NCBI GenBank assembly: GCA_020466095.1
Contig: CM035806.1
Span: 142,715,934 to 142,779,933, forward strand
Direction of reading: 5' to 3'
DNA from: Chlorops oryzae
Lineage: Eukaryota; Arthropoda; Insecta; Diptera; Chloropidae
DNA: 64,000 nucleotides
Below, in pieces: positions 1 through 10,742 of the stretch (positions within the stretch are counted from its first letter, which is position 1; each line of letters begins with the position of its first letter). The position numbers were made by a program, and so were the translations under genes. The notes under the pieces were generated by a model. The model did not search any database. It was not told the origin of the DNA and saw nothing but the letters and a program-made list of their open reading frames with translations.

Positions 1-584
1 AACAAAGATGTATATAAACCAAAATCCATCGGAATTGCTCACGGGACAGCCGCTCATGGAGCTCTTCTCTCTCTCTAGAATTTTATGGCAGCTATGTACA
101 TCAAAAACTTGGCCGATTCAAATCAAACTTTCTCAGGTTTACTATTCTAAAAAATAAGCGTGTGCAAAAAATGGTTCAAATCTGACAGTCCATAGGGGTA
201 CCTCCCTTGGATCTATGCAAATTTTTACGACTCGTGCTTCTCTTTTCGAATTGCAGCAAACAATTTATTCACTTATCATTGCCCTAAAAATGGAGTCTAA
301 TTCGTAAGTCAATTTTTTTTTGCGTTGGCGTCTTACTGACCCCAAAAATATGCAATGAAGTTTTTGCAAATATCGAAAAATGTTCACCACGATTTGTGGC
401 ATCAAAATGGACTTTATCGAGAAAAGCGCAAGTATGCGGAAATTTCTTTTCATGAGTCGTTGGAAGAAACTCCAGCCTTTCATTTTTTTTTTTGCTTACT
501 AGCTTGAAGACGGAGCACGACGAAGCATATAAAAATGTTGTCCATGGAATGTAAGAAAGCCGCCATTTTTGAGTTAAAAAGGAT
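1..584. other. Gene-free AT-rich DNA
   Basis: No coding exon is recognisable. The open frames are short, rich in Phe, Lys and Leu, and have no family motif. The sequence runs into the first copy of a dispersed repeat at about 585. Confidence 0.5.
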
Positions 585-960
585 TTTGCGGACTGCGGCA
601 CCATGAAAGGAATTTTGAAATTTTGTTTAGTTTTCGATAGGCGCTATTGAAAAAAACTGTAGACACCACTTTTTAGTTTTCTGTTTTGAATAGTTCTTGC
701 GATATCCTTGAAATCCTGTTTTTGTTAGACTTTTTTCAATACTTTATATCTCAGAAACTAATCAAGCTAGGAAGATGAGACAAGCGTTGGCTGATTTCTA
801 ATATAACAGGGAATCTAAAATAGTTTTTTTTTTTCATTTTTACACTGAGAAACATTTTTTCACAAAACTAAAAAGAAAACTTCAACTTTTTTTCAGTGTT
901 TTCCAAGTTCGGCGCCACGCCGCTCTATAAATTTTTTTTTTTTAAATAGCCCTAAGTAAT
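585..960 (+). repeat. Dispersed repeat family R, copy 1
   Basis: This segment starts near GCGGACTGCGGCACCATG and ends in the poly-T after CGCCGCTCTATAAA. It is an inverted copy of about 3150-3505 and resembles segments near 49975-50600 and 52250-52530. Shared landmarks are TTCGATAGG, GATATCCTTGAAA, ATATCTCAGAAACTAAT, CAGGGAATC and CACAAAACTAAAAAGAAAAC. No coding capacity is visible. The transposon class is unknown. Copies 1 and 2 face each other around the mariner and RTE relics. Confidence 0.65.
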
Positions 961-1083
961 TGCTTTCATTTCAAAAAATTCAAATATTCAAATTTTATGG
1001 CGCAACAGGGCGATATTCAAAAAATTACAAGTGCACCTATATGCTCCCAGTACAAAAAGCCAGTACAATATGGTAGAAAAACA

Positions 1084-1135
1084 CATCACTCATACGCCAA
1101 GTCGCCCGCTCGTCCTACATGCCGTATGAGTGATG
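1084..1135. repeat. Small perfect inverted repeat (hairpin)
   Basis: CATCACTCATACG at 1084-1096 is exactly complementary to CGTATGAGTGATG at 1123-1135, with a 26-nt spacer. It lies between repeat R copy 1 and the mariner relic. It may be an end of an older element; function unknown. Confidence 0.7.
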
Positions 1136-1309
1136 CCTTTATGAATTTTGTATAAAAATAAATCCATTATTTTTCCAATAGATGGCGTTATTTATCTGCA
1201 TCTCGCGTTGTATAAGTCCGATCGTGTTCCGCTAAAAAAGATGACAGTTCCCTAAAAAGCTTTTTTTAACACTTTTTTGATTGATTGATTATTTTGTTTA
1301 CTTGTCAAA

Positions 1310-2246
1310 ATGGACATCAGCAAAGAGAAAATTCGCTACATTTTACAGTTTTTCTTCGATGGGAAAAACGCAAGCCACCGGGAAAATGTGAATAGCGTTT
1401 ATGGCCTGATACTGTAACACCTCATGCGCAATTTTGGTTTGGTCGCCGTTCCGGTAACTTCGATGTCAAGGATGCACCACGCACTGGAAGGCCAATTGTC
1501 GAAAATGTCGATAAAATCATGGAAATTATCGAGTCCCCTATGTTGCACTGTTTCGATTGCAAAAGAGCTAAAGATTGCACAAAAAACCGTTTGGAACCTT
1601 TGAATAATGGATACACAAAAAGCTCGATGTATGGGTGCCAACACGGTTTAACGCAAAAAAACCTCATAGACCAATTTCCATCTGCAATCGCTGCTGAACC
1701 GCAACAAAATCGACCCTTTCTGAAGCTTGGTAACTGGTGATGAAAAGGGGTCACTTACGACAAGCAAGCGAAAACGGTCGTTCGAAACCTGAACCCGGAA
1801 ACTGGCCAAGCCGGGACGGCCAAATTTTTCTGTGTGTTTGGTTTGGCAGGGAATTATCTACTATGGTGCTCCCATGCAAAACTCTTAATCGGAACTCTAC
1901 TGTCAACAATTGGACCGTCTGAAACATAAGCCCCATAAGCGGCCCTTTGGCCAATAGGAGAGGAATTGTGTTCCATCAGGACAACGCCAGGCCACACACA
2001 CGATAGTGTTAAAGCTCCAGTTTGGTTAGCTTCTTCTGCATCCACCTTATAGTCCGGCCTGGCACCAAGTGATTACCATCTTTCCTGTCCATGGCGAACA
2101 ATTTTGCTGGTGAAACATTCGCTTCAAAGATTCTGAAATTCGACTGTCTCAATTTTTTGCTAATAAACGAGGGCTTCTATGAGAGAGGCATAATTTACCT
2201 TTAAAATGGCAACAGTTTTGAACAAAACGGCGCATATTTGACCTAA
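1310..2246 (+). pseudogene. Mariner transposase relic
   Basis: This is a dead copy of a mariner (Tc1/mariner superfamily) DDE transposase, the enzyme that cuts and pastes the element. Reading from ATG at 1310, recognisable pieces across several frames are MDISKEKIRYILQFFFDGKN, the N-terminal block GNFDVKDAPRTGRP (about 1450-1495), VTGDEK with the first catalytic Asp at 1739-1741, FHQDNARPHT with the second Asp at 1980-1982, and a C-terminal block EGFYERGI followed by EQNGAYLT and TAA at 2244-2246. Frameshifts and stops break the frame throughout. The normally conserved Trp after VTGDEK is Gly. The spacing between the two Asp codons (about 80 codons) is shorter than usual for mariner (about 90), suggesting internal deletion. 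No clear terminal inverted repeats were found. It cannot encode an active enzyme. The subfamily is not assigned. Confidence 0.85.
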
Positions 2247-2567
2247 ATGCATTCTAACTATCTTAAATAAAGCCCTCAATTTAATGGATTTCTTTTTACT
2301 ACACCTAATATTTCGGACATTTGCACCGCATACGAAAATTTACCGCAGCAAATCAATACTGAAAGCATCTATGTGCACTTGCTAACTAACTAGCTACTTA
2401 CCTTTCGAGAGCTATTTTTTTTTTTTTGCACGAACTTGTGCGCAAAACAAATTCCATTCTATTGCGCTGCCGAAGCTCCCGCGCGTATGGGGTTAGCTCT
2501 AGCTGACCTTAAAATACGCCCTCAAGCTATCCCATCTTGAACTACCTCATTTGCTAAACCTATTCGC

Positions 2568-3001
2568 TCACCTACTTTTGTCATCTAAATTACCCACGGA
2601 TTTTTTTCCTACCCCTTGTCCTAATACCCCCTGCTCTACCACCACTGCCATTGCCCTTTTAACTGGATTCGATTCAGGTCGTTTTTGGATATGACAATAC
2701 GAACTTAAGCTGTTCTTTTCAATTTGTTCTACAGTTGAATTTTCAATTTTTAGACTTTCTCGAATAAAAGGCGGTCTTTTGCGGTCCAGTGTTGTTACTC
2801 CAATTGTAATTCTCAACATTTTCATCTCAGTGGCTCTCATTTTTCTTTTGTACGATTCGTACATTGTCCAACACTGAGTGCCGTATGTCAAAGCTGGTCT
2901 AATTACAGGTGTGTAAAATTTTCCTTTCAGCTTAAGTGGCATCCTCCGATCGCAAAGAAAACCAGCATTTTCTTTTCACTTCATCCATCCGACTCCTACC
3001 C
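2568..3001 (-). pseudogene. RTE-type LINE tail, reverse transcriptase C-terminus (broken)
   Basis: On the minus strand the frame reads GWMK, a stop, then KENAGFLCDRRMPLKLKGKF and YTPVIRPALTYGTQCW. This is the well-known C-terminal part of RTE-clade non-LTR polymerases (family form WRKATGVLCDRR-PLKLKGKFYRT-RPA-YG-ECW). The frame stays open to about 2568, through an MRATEMKMLRITIGVTTLDR block and a degraded W-H-R-R-P segment. One Trp codon just upstream has become TGA. The catalytic palm domain is absent, so this is a 5'-truncated dead copy, as is typical of LINE insertion. It lies between the mariner relic and repeat R copy 2. Confidence 0.8.
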
Positions 3002-3149
3002 TAGGTGCAACATCATCTGAACAATCCCCACCTTGATTTATTATTGATCCTTGATACTTATTGCACTTGCATTTTTTTGAATATGACACTGTTGCGCCAT
3101 CCGATTTTAATATATATATATTTTTTTTTAATCAAAGTAAATATTAGGG

Positions 3150-3505
3150 GTATATTTAAAAAAAAAATACAGAGCGGCGCTAAACTGGGCATACACTAAA
3201 AAAATAGTTAACGTTTTCTTTTTAGTTTTGTGATAAAAAATTTCTGAGTGTAAAAATAAAAATAAAAGTTTCGGATTCCCTGTTTTATTGGAAAACAGCC
3301 AATGTTTGTTTCTTCTTCCTAGCTTTATTCATTATTCAGATATAAACTTTTGAAAAAAAGCTTACTAAAATAGTATTTTCAAGGATATCTCAAGGACTAT
3401 TCAAAAAAGAAAACGAAAAATTGGTCCCTACAGTGGCTTTAGATGGCACCTATCGAAAAATCAACAAAATTTCCAAAATTCCTTTCATGATGCCGCAGTC
3501 CGCCA
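3150..3505 (-). repeat. Dispersed repeat family R, copy 2 (inverted)
   Basis: The reverse complement of this segment matches 585-960 along most of its length, including GCGGACTGCGGCATCATGAAAGG, the CGATAGG block and the CACAAAACTAAAAAGAAAAC block. Together with copy 1 it makes an inverted pair about 2.2 kb apart. No coding capacity. Confidence 0.65.
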
Positions 3506-3752
3506 GACCCTTTTATTTTGGATTTTGAATCAGAGACATAACAGTTATAAGAAATTAGGAAAAAAATTGGTCTGTAACTATTAAAGTTTGTATTAAAAAA
3601 AATCCATTTTAAGATAACAGTTTCAAACAATGAAAATGTATCTCATTCTCCTATAACAGTTATTGAAGAAAAACAATTTTTTCCGTTGCTCATAATTTTA
3701 ATCGTTCGATAAATATTTTTAACGTTGCCTTATAACAATTATGAATGAATGA

Positions 3753-5478
3753 TCAAACATTTTCAAAAAATTTTCAAAATGAACGAAAGCTCACGAAATA
3801 TTTTAAAAGCTCTTTTTCACGGAACAGTGAACAGTTTTTTCTTTATTAGTTTAAACGAGTACATAATGGCGAGTACTCAAAAAATAGCTACATCATTAAC
3901 CTGTCAAATTGCCTCGCAACGAGAAATATTCAATTTTTCAAAATTTTCTCGATACGAGGTGTCGCAGTGTGATACATTGGAGCTTGAACCATATGATTGA
4001 ATGTATTGAAATTTTTGTGCGTCTCGTCTCGCGCTCTCGCATCGGGCTCTCGCAATGTTGGATTTTGGACTTTAGACATGTCCGTCTGTCTGTCTGTCTT
4101 TCCGTCTGTTTGTATACAGTTTTCTTATCGAAGGAGTTGAGCTATCTTGACGAAATTTGGTATGCGTGCTCACGGGGACATGAGTAAGAACAAGTTCGAG
4201 AATGGACCCGATCGGACCATTTTTAGGCGTACCTCCAGTACTAGGGTCTGTTATGAAAATCACAAAAACTGCTCTAAAACCAGAGTTTTTCAAGATATTT
4301 TGATGAAAGTTGGTATTTCAACATATTTAAAGGCAAGTAATATGATTTAAAAAAATTGGAAAAGTGGGTGTGGCAGAAGGGCGATTTTCGAATATTGTCT
4401 CTTACACTCGAAATTCAAATGGGACTTGAACGAAATTTGGCACTTAGGCTTCCTTTGTAGCCTTAAATATCCTTCCAAAAAATTTCCTTGATCGGTCCAT
4501 TTTTAAGAGTACCTCCAGTGCTAGGGTCTGTCACAAAAATCGCAAAACTGCCTCAAAATCGGAAGTTTTCGAAGTATTTCAATGAAACTTAGAATTTGAC
4601 CGTATATTTAAGCCTCCGATTAGAATTGCAAAAAAGAATGGAAAAGTGGGCGTGGAAAAGGGGCGGTTTTCATAAAGAAATTGAACAAAAGTCGGTATAT
4701 GGGGCCCCTAATGGCCTTAAAAACCTCTTGAATATTCTTACTTAGTGATCCTGTTTTTTGGGCGTGGTTCAAAAATTATTTAAACATGTGCGTCTGTGTC
4801 GGGTATTTGATTGTCAGGCTCGCCTGACTATAACACCCTTACTTGTTTTCATTTCAATTTGATGAAATCGCTGAATCATAAAAATAGGATTTTCAAAAAA
4901 TCATATTTTTTTCGGCTGTGCGGCACACAAATTTCACTCGACAACAAGGAGTCGGCATTAAATATTTCATTATGCCTATTTGTGATTTTAGTTTTCTCTT
5001 TTTCGTTATTAAAAATAAGAAGGTTTTTCACTATTCACACTAAAGAGTAGTCAATGAGACAAAAAAAAAAAACAAAAGCAAAATGAATGTGTTCACACAA
5101 CCGAGGTGTTCACTCAACTCCACTGCGATTCAATTTCCAACAGGGGGCGGAATTCACCAACTGTGCTCCGCTGACATAATTACACCAGCAAGCAGGAAAG
5201 TCTCACGCCAACAATGGCAAGTGCTCCTCAGAGATCAAATGAGTTGGAACATCATCAGATGAACTATTGTATGTATGTATAACATGATAAAGGGAAATTA
5301 CATTAGCGACATGAAGGAAGTAAACTTGTCAAAGTGGAATAGAAACTTTTGTAACAAAATTTAATTATTCCAAGCAGAGTCTCTTCTTTTCACTTTTTCT
5401 TTTTTCACTTTTCCCTTTTCTCTTTTCACTCTTCACTCTTCACTCGTCGCTGTCATATTTGAAATTTGCCATGAACGA
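3753..5478 (+). repeat. Composite duplicated block, copy 1
   Basis: This block is nearly identical to 8027-9472. It contains, in order, the right part of a terminal-inverted-repeat MITE (to 4071), the 3' portion of a mini-me-like repeat (4072-4849), and about 620 bp of shared downstream sequence ending at CATGAACGA. It is 280 bp longer than copy 2. This equals the period of an internal tandem duplication: ACCTCCAGTRCTAGGGTCTG occurs at 4231 and again at 4511. The right edge abuts a truncated hAT-type MITE at 5480. No gene is seen; the open frames shared by the two copies are repeat sequence. Confidence 0.8.
4072..4849 (+). mobile_element. Mini-me/DINE-1-like repeat, 5'-truncated, internal 280-bp duplication
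   Basis: It carries the (GTCY)n stretch (GTCCGTCTGTCTGTCTGTC-type, about 4080-4105), then TATACAGTTTTCTTATCGAAGGAGTTGAGC-like sequence, and ends in the family 3' hairpin GTCAGGCTCGCCTGAC followed by TATAACACCCTTACTTGTTTT-like sequence. The 5' hairpin is missing. Drosophila mini-me elements are known for an internal (GTCY)n microsatellite; assignment to that group is by resemblance. No coding capacity is expected. Confidence 0.65.
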
Positions 5479-5479
5479 C

Positions 5480-5654
5480 CAACATTTTGCGAATAAGTTT
5501 AGCTAAGTTGAACTTCGGACCGCTTTTCTTACTTCAAATAAATTCATATTGAAGTCAAAAATCGATTTGAATCTTAACTTTATGTGAGTTGAAAAACATA
5601 TTTGCTCCATAAAGTATGCGTTAAATTTGTAAATGCAATAAAATCCGAGCCCTG
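5480..5654 (+). mobile_element. Truncated copy of the 26.2-26.7 kb hAT-type MITE family
   Basis: From CAACATTTTGCGAATAAG to AAAATCCGAGCCCTG this matches 26518-26693 with scattered differences. The left terminus is absent: homology begins exactly where the duplicated block ends, so the junction is probably a rearrangement breakpoint. Confidence 0.7.
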
Positions 5655-5724
5655 CTTATAACATTTATTTTTCAATAAATTGTCTAATAACCAGCGCGAT
5701 CAGCAGCGCTATTAATGATATCAG

Positions 5725-5984
5725 CATGGGCGTATCCAGAATTTAAGTTAGGGAGGGGCAAGATACAAAGAGTTTGTTCTATATGTATGGTAGGAACTTT
5801 TGCGTATGTTCCTAGGTGTTGCCACATGTACGCATATGTTTCCTTCTATCTTCAGAAAAACGATTTCGGCAGCCGTATCTCATTTCTTGATACTCTTGGA
5901 AAATTCTTTTGCGGTGTATACTGAGCAGAAACTTATTTGAGGGAGGCAGCTGCCCCTCCCTGCCCTACTGTAAATACGCCCATG
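5725..5984. mobile_element. hAT-type MITE with perfect 8-bp target duplication
   Basis: The ends are CATGGGCGTATCC and, at the right, AAATACGCCCATG. They form terminal inverted repeats with a second conserved block, AGGGAGGGGCA. The direct repeat GATATCAG flanks it exactly at 5717-5724 and 5985-5992. The 260-bp length and 8-bp duplication fit a non-autonomous hAT element. The internal open frame has no recognisable domain. Confidence 0.8.
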
Positions 5985-6117
5985 GATATCAGTAGAATGG
6001 TATCACCAGTATACCACTATACATATAGTTATTTTTCTCTCAACGAAATAAATTAAAAATTATTTATTGAAAATAAAAGCTTATAAGAAACGGAAAAGTT
6101 TTTTTCTCATTCACAAT

Positions 6118-7435
6118 TAGGGACGAACACGATTAATCATATAATTAATTAAATAAATCGATTAAAACCATTTTTGTAATCGAATAATCATATGATTATG
6201 ATGCTAAAATATGGTAAAATAATCACTAATCGTTTGATTTATTTTTAAAATAATCGAAAGTGTGTCTGTATTTAGATTAGGCGACTTTTGTTACGGTAAC
6301 TCGTAATTTGTGGATGAGAGGCGTACGGGTGATAGAGCCAGAACACAACCGATGTTTGCGATCGAGGTTTTCGATGTTTTTAAATCGATACTATCGATGT
6401 TTTCATACAAAAGTTAAGATATTAATGTCATGTTCAGACGGCATTATGAAATAGTAATTAGCTCCATGAATTACAAATCCGAATTAACCCGTTCAGATCA
6501 GAGATTCGTAATTCGTTTTTGACGTTTTGTGTGAAAAGCAACAAACCAGTTGGAAATTTCACCAATTCCAACGTAATGAAACTGTCTCAATATAAATAAA
6601 AAATTCTTTTGACCATGAAAATTTCTTTTGAAGAAGGGTCTGTTGTAGCCAGCTCTTGTTTTCATGATATTATATTTTTACAAGAACGACATTGGAAAGA
6701 GCACTAATTGATCTCTTATGTCATGAATGCAATAAATTCCGGCTGGGAGTATTTCTTTTCTTGCTGATTCCTTCTTCTGGTTTCGATAAATTCCGATAAA
6801 AATTAGGGAAGGAACTGATTTTATCGTAATTCGGATCGTCATTCAAACTGAATTACGTTCGAATGAGGTAATTCGGCTTGTCAAATTTTGTATGGCGTAC
6901 TATGTGATTCACAACTTGATTCGGCTGTGAACTACGAATGGGGGCCGAATTACTTAATTCAGGTTGCCGTCTGAACATAGCATAAGACAAAATTATTTCA
7001 TATTCAGGTGTTTTTTTTAGAGTAGACTATGAGAAACTCATCGATAGTCTCACAAAAACATCAATTAGTCTTTTTACACTAGTCAAATATCAGAAGCAGG
7101 GGCAACAATAACTGAGGCCCAAAATTGATTGTTGACTAATCGACTGTAAAAACTTTTATTTTTAAATTTCTGGCTACAGCTTGAAAGCACTTTTAAATAA
7201 AACTACTTGGAACCATAATCATTATACAAAGTGTAAGTGTTCAGTTAGTCTCAACCTAACGTCACTTGAATAAAATTAATAATTAAAGCTGTGGTCTTTA
7301 GAAATTTTTTATTTTGTTTAAAATAATCGATTTAATCGATTAATCGTTTTCGATTTAATTGGTATTGCAATTATTATGATTCAATTAATCATATGATGCG
7401 TTAATCGATTATTGAACGTAAAATGTTCATCCCTA
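6118..7435. mobile_element. Non-autonomous hAT-like element, 1.3 kb
   Basis: The ends are TAGGGACGAACA (left) and TGTTCATCCCTA (right), a 12-bp terminal inverted repeat with one mismatch. They are flanked by TTCACAAT (6110-6117) and TTCATAAT (7436-7443), an 8-bp target duplication differing at one base. The subterminal regions are rich in ATCGATTAATCGATT-like sequence. No transposase frame is present. A second inverted-repeat element (6430-6978) lies inside. Confidence 0.65.
6430..6978. mobile_element. Nested terminal-inverted-repeat element
   Basis: ATGTTCAGACGGCA at 6430-6443 is exactly complementary to TGCCGTCTGAACAT at 6965-6978. The flanking inner parts are rich in GAATTAC/GTAATTC on both sides. 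It is about 549 bp with no coding capacity. I could not define a target duplication, so the exact ends and superfamily are open. Confidence 0.6.
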
Positions 7436-7663
7436 TTCATAATCGTTTAGAAGCAACGTAATAAATATTTATTGAACGATTAAAATTATGAGCAACGGAA
7501 AAAAATTTTTCTCATTCATAATTGTTATAAGTTTTGAGCAACGAAAAACAAATTCCATTCATAAGTATTATTGACTAACGTAAAAAATGTTCGTCGTTTT
7601 AAAGGCAATTTTTTGATTCTAAAAAAAATTTATTAGTTATTTAGGATCTCTGTTTTGAATACA

Positions 7664-8841
7664 TTTTTATACCCGACACATTCTGTGTCGAGGGTATATT
7701 GCGTTTGTGTGGTTGTGTGTAACACCCAGAACCAGTCAAGATAGACCATACAAAATATATGTATATAGAAATGATCAGCGTCACCAGTAAATTCGATTTA
7801 AGCGCAAAATCCAATATTGCGAGAGCCCGATGCGAGAGTGCGCGACGTTACGAAAATGTTTTGCGTAACGCATTTCAATCTCCAATGAGAGTTTTGCATC
7901 ACGCAGATGATAGCATAACTTCACTTCTAGTAATGCAATATTTGAACCGAGTACCAATCTAACGAGTACCGAGTACTCATAAAAATAATACGCTATCACT
8001 TGAGTTTAAATTTTAAATCAAAATATTCAAACATTTTCAAAAAATTTTCAAAATGAACCAAAGCTCACGAAATATTTTAAAAACTCTTTTTCACGGAACA
8101 GTGAACAGTTTTTGTTTTATTAGTTTAAACGAGTGCATAATGGCGAGTGATCAAAAAATAGCTACATCATTAACCTGTCAAATTGCCTCGCAACGAGAAA
8201 TATTCAAATTTTCAAAACTTTCTCGATACGAGGTCTCGCAGTGCGATACATTGGAGCTTGAACCATATGATTGAATGTATTGAAATTTTTGTGCGTCTCG
8301 TCTCGCGCTCTCGCATCGGGCTCTCGCAATGTTGGATTTTGGGCTTTAGACATGTCCGTCTGTCTGTCTGTCTTTCCGTCTGTTTGTATACAGTTTTCTT
8401 ATCGAAGGAGTTGAGATATCTTAACAAAATTTGGTATGCGTGCTCACGTGGACATGAGTAAGATCCGTTGAGAATGGACTTGATCGGACCATTTTTAGGG
8501 GTACCTCCAGTACTAGGGTCTGCCACAAAAATCCCAAAACTGCCTCAAAATCGGAATTTTTCGAAATATTTCAATGAAACTTAGAATTTCAGTGTATATT
8601 TAAGCCTCCGATTAGAATTGCAAAAAATAATGGAAAAATGGCCGTGGAAAAGGGGCGGTTTTCATAAAGAAATTTAACAAAAGTCGGTATATGGGGCCCC
8701 TAATGGCCTTCAAAACCTCTTGAACATTCTTACTTAGTGGTCCTGTTTTTTGGGCGTGGTTCAAAAATTATTTAAACATATGTGTCTGTGTCGGGTATTT
8801 TATTGTTAGGCTCGCCTGCCTATAACACCCTTACTTGTTTT
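7664..8841 (+). mobile_element. Mini-me/DINE-1-like repeat split by a MITE
   Basis: The 5' end is the hairpin TACCCGACACATTCTGTGTCGAGGGTA at 7670-7696; the 3' end carries the (G)TTAGGCTCGCCTG-type hairpin and TATAACACCCTTACTTG. A MITE at 7801-8345 splits it in the stretch that in other copies (29005 and 33330) reads ATTCGATTTAGACATGTCCG without interruption. Removing the MITE and one TTA restores that stretch. Confidence 0.75.
7801..8345. mobile_element. MITE with long inverted repeats and TTA target duplication
   Basis: The left end AGCGCAAAATCCAATATTGC and the reverse complement of the right end, AGCCCAAAATCCAACATTGC, continue through GAGAGCCCGATGCGAGAG for about 45 bp with few mismatches. 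TTA occurs at 7798-7800 and 8346-8348. A TTA duplication fits PIF/Harbinger, but the termini are not diagnostic. The insertion is well defined because the empty site is seen in other copies of the host repeat. Confidence 0.75.
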
Positions 8842-9472
8842 CATTTCAATTTGATGAAATCGCTGAATCATAAAAATAGGATTTTCAAAAAATCATATTT
8901 TTTTCGGCTGTGCGGCACACAAATTTCACTCGACAACAAGGAGTCGGCATTAAATATTTGCTTTCATTATGCCTATTTGTGATTTTAGTTTTCTCTTTTT
9001 CGTTAATAAAAATAAGAAGGTTTTTCACTATTCACACTAAAGAGTAGTCAATGAGAAAAAAAAAACCAAAAGCAAAATGAATGTGTTCACACAACCGAGG
9101 TGTTCACTCAACTCCACTGCGATTCAACTTCCAACAGGGGGCGGAATTCACCAACTGTGCTCCGCTGACATAATTACACCAGCAAGCAGGAAAGTCTCAC
9201 GCCAACAATGGCAAGTGCTCCTCAGAGATCAAATGAGTTGGAACATCATCAGATGAACTATTGTATGTATGTATAACATGATAAAGGGAAATTACATTAG
9301 CGACATGAAGGAAGTAAACTTGTCAAAGTGGAATAGAAACTTTTGTAACAAAATTTAATTATTCCAAGCAGAGTCTCTTCTTTTCACTTTTTCTTTTTTC
9401 ACTTTTCCCTTTTCTCTTTTCACTCTTCACTCTTCACTCGTCGCTGTCATATTTGAAATTTGCCATGAACGA
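8027..9472 (+). repeat. Composite duplicated block, copy 2
   Basis: Counterpart of 3753-5478, with the single (unduplicated) mini-me core. It extends into a complete MITE and mini-me 5' end on the left, and into unique DNA on the right. This copy looks closer to the original arrangement; copy 1 is truncated at both ends. Confidence 0.75.
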
Positions 9473-9990
9473 ATAGAAAATATTAAATGTGGCACCTCCG
9501 GAGGGAACACATCCTGCAGCGTTGAGCTGTAAAAGCCCTTAAACGGAATCCTTGCCCGAACAATGAGCGAACGAACGAACCATACTCTGTTGAACAACAG
9601 CAACAACAAAAAACAACAAAAACATCAACTAACAATAATAACATCAGGAATAAAAAAAAAAAAAAAACTGTAGGGCACTAGAAGAACGACAAAAACCGAA
9701 TAGCCTGTTCATGGCTCGCGGTCATGTCAAATGCGGTTCAAACGGATTAACTTGGCCCTTCTTTTCTACTTTTTTTTATCCTTCTCACCGCCAGCACACT
9801 TTGTTTCAGTTCATTTTTCATTCCCACTGGCAGTGTTAAAAATAAATTCAAGAAGCTATTTTTGAAAGCAAAATGTCTGTCCATCGCCAGAAGACATGTC
9901 CTTTATCGTTCTGATTTTCTTCGTCCTTTCATCAGGATTTCTGCTAATTTCTATATAGTTTAACTCTCGATGCGCTCGATTTAAATAAGT
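9473..9990. other. Gene-free unique DNA
   Basis: Unique AT-rich sequence with (CAA)-rich runs near 9600 and an A-run at 9651-9667. No exon with a recognisable domain is seen. Confidence 0.4.
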
Positions 9991-10742
9991 AGGGGAAAGT
10001 GGGGTAAATCTGACTCGTGTCTAAAGATGACCCCAGCTATATCATGAGAATGCAAAGGCTTCTGACGATCTTTTCCAACCAGTATAACACATATTATGCT
10101 GCTGATTTTTAAGCAAATTTTTTCATAGATAAAATTAAAAATTTAGAAATTTAAACTTTGTATCTAAAAGCTATAACTTTTATGTTTTAGAAAAAAAAGT
10201 CGGTAATTTATCCTGATTAGGATTTCACTCATAATATTAAATTGTGTATGAAAGTAGAGTAAAGGGGTTTTAAAAGAAAAATTAAAACTTGAGAAAAAAA
10301 TAGAAGGTTTCTTAGAAATTCGATTTTTATAGAAAGTCAACCGTGTGGAAAAAATTTACCCCGATTTTCATACTAATTCAAAAAAACGCTAATTTCCAAA
10401 AACCGAATTCTTAAGCGTTATTAATCTATTTTCTTCGCAAGAATAAACTTCGGATATTGCTCAATAAAATAGGATATGATTTGGGTACATCATTTCTCTG
10501 GTTTTAAAACAAGAGATGGGGGTCATATTTACAACCCCATATTTGAAACCTTCAAAATTTAGTATACTGAATGTTTCTAAAATAATCTATATTTATTAGG
10601 CTCTTGATGAAAATTTTATATTGCAAGAACAAAGGTAATGATATTCTCTTGCTAATGGCATGTTAAGTTCTTCTCTTGAGTATCAGCGTTTTGAATTTAT
10701 AGCAAAATTTCTTAAGGCATCAGAATTCGACCATTTTCCCCT
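9991..10742. repeat. Possible terminal-inverted-repeat element (AGGGGAAA ends)
   Basis: AGGGGAAAGTGG at the left and CCATTTTCCCCT at the right are near-complementary termini about 750 bp apart; inside is AT-rich sequence with GGGGTAAATCTGAC and ACCCCGATTTTC-type blocks. The arms are short and no target duplication was found, so this is tentative. Confidence 0.35.

Noticed and set aside
3749..4350. Short open frames repeated at 8053-8526
   Set aside because: Both sets lie in the duplicated MITE/mini-me composite; the similarity is repeat identity, not gene conservation.
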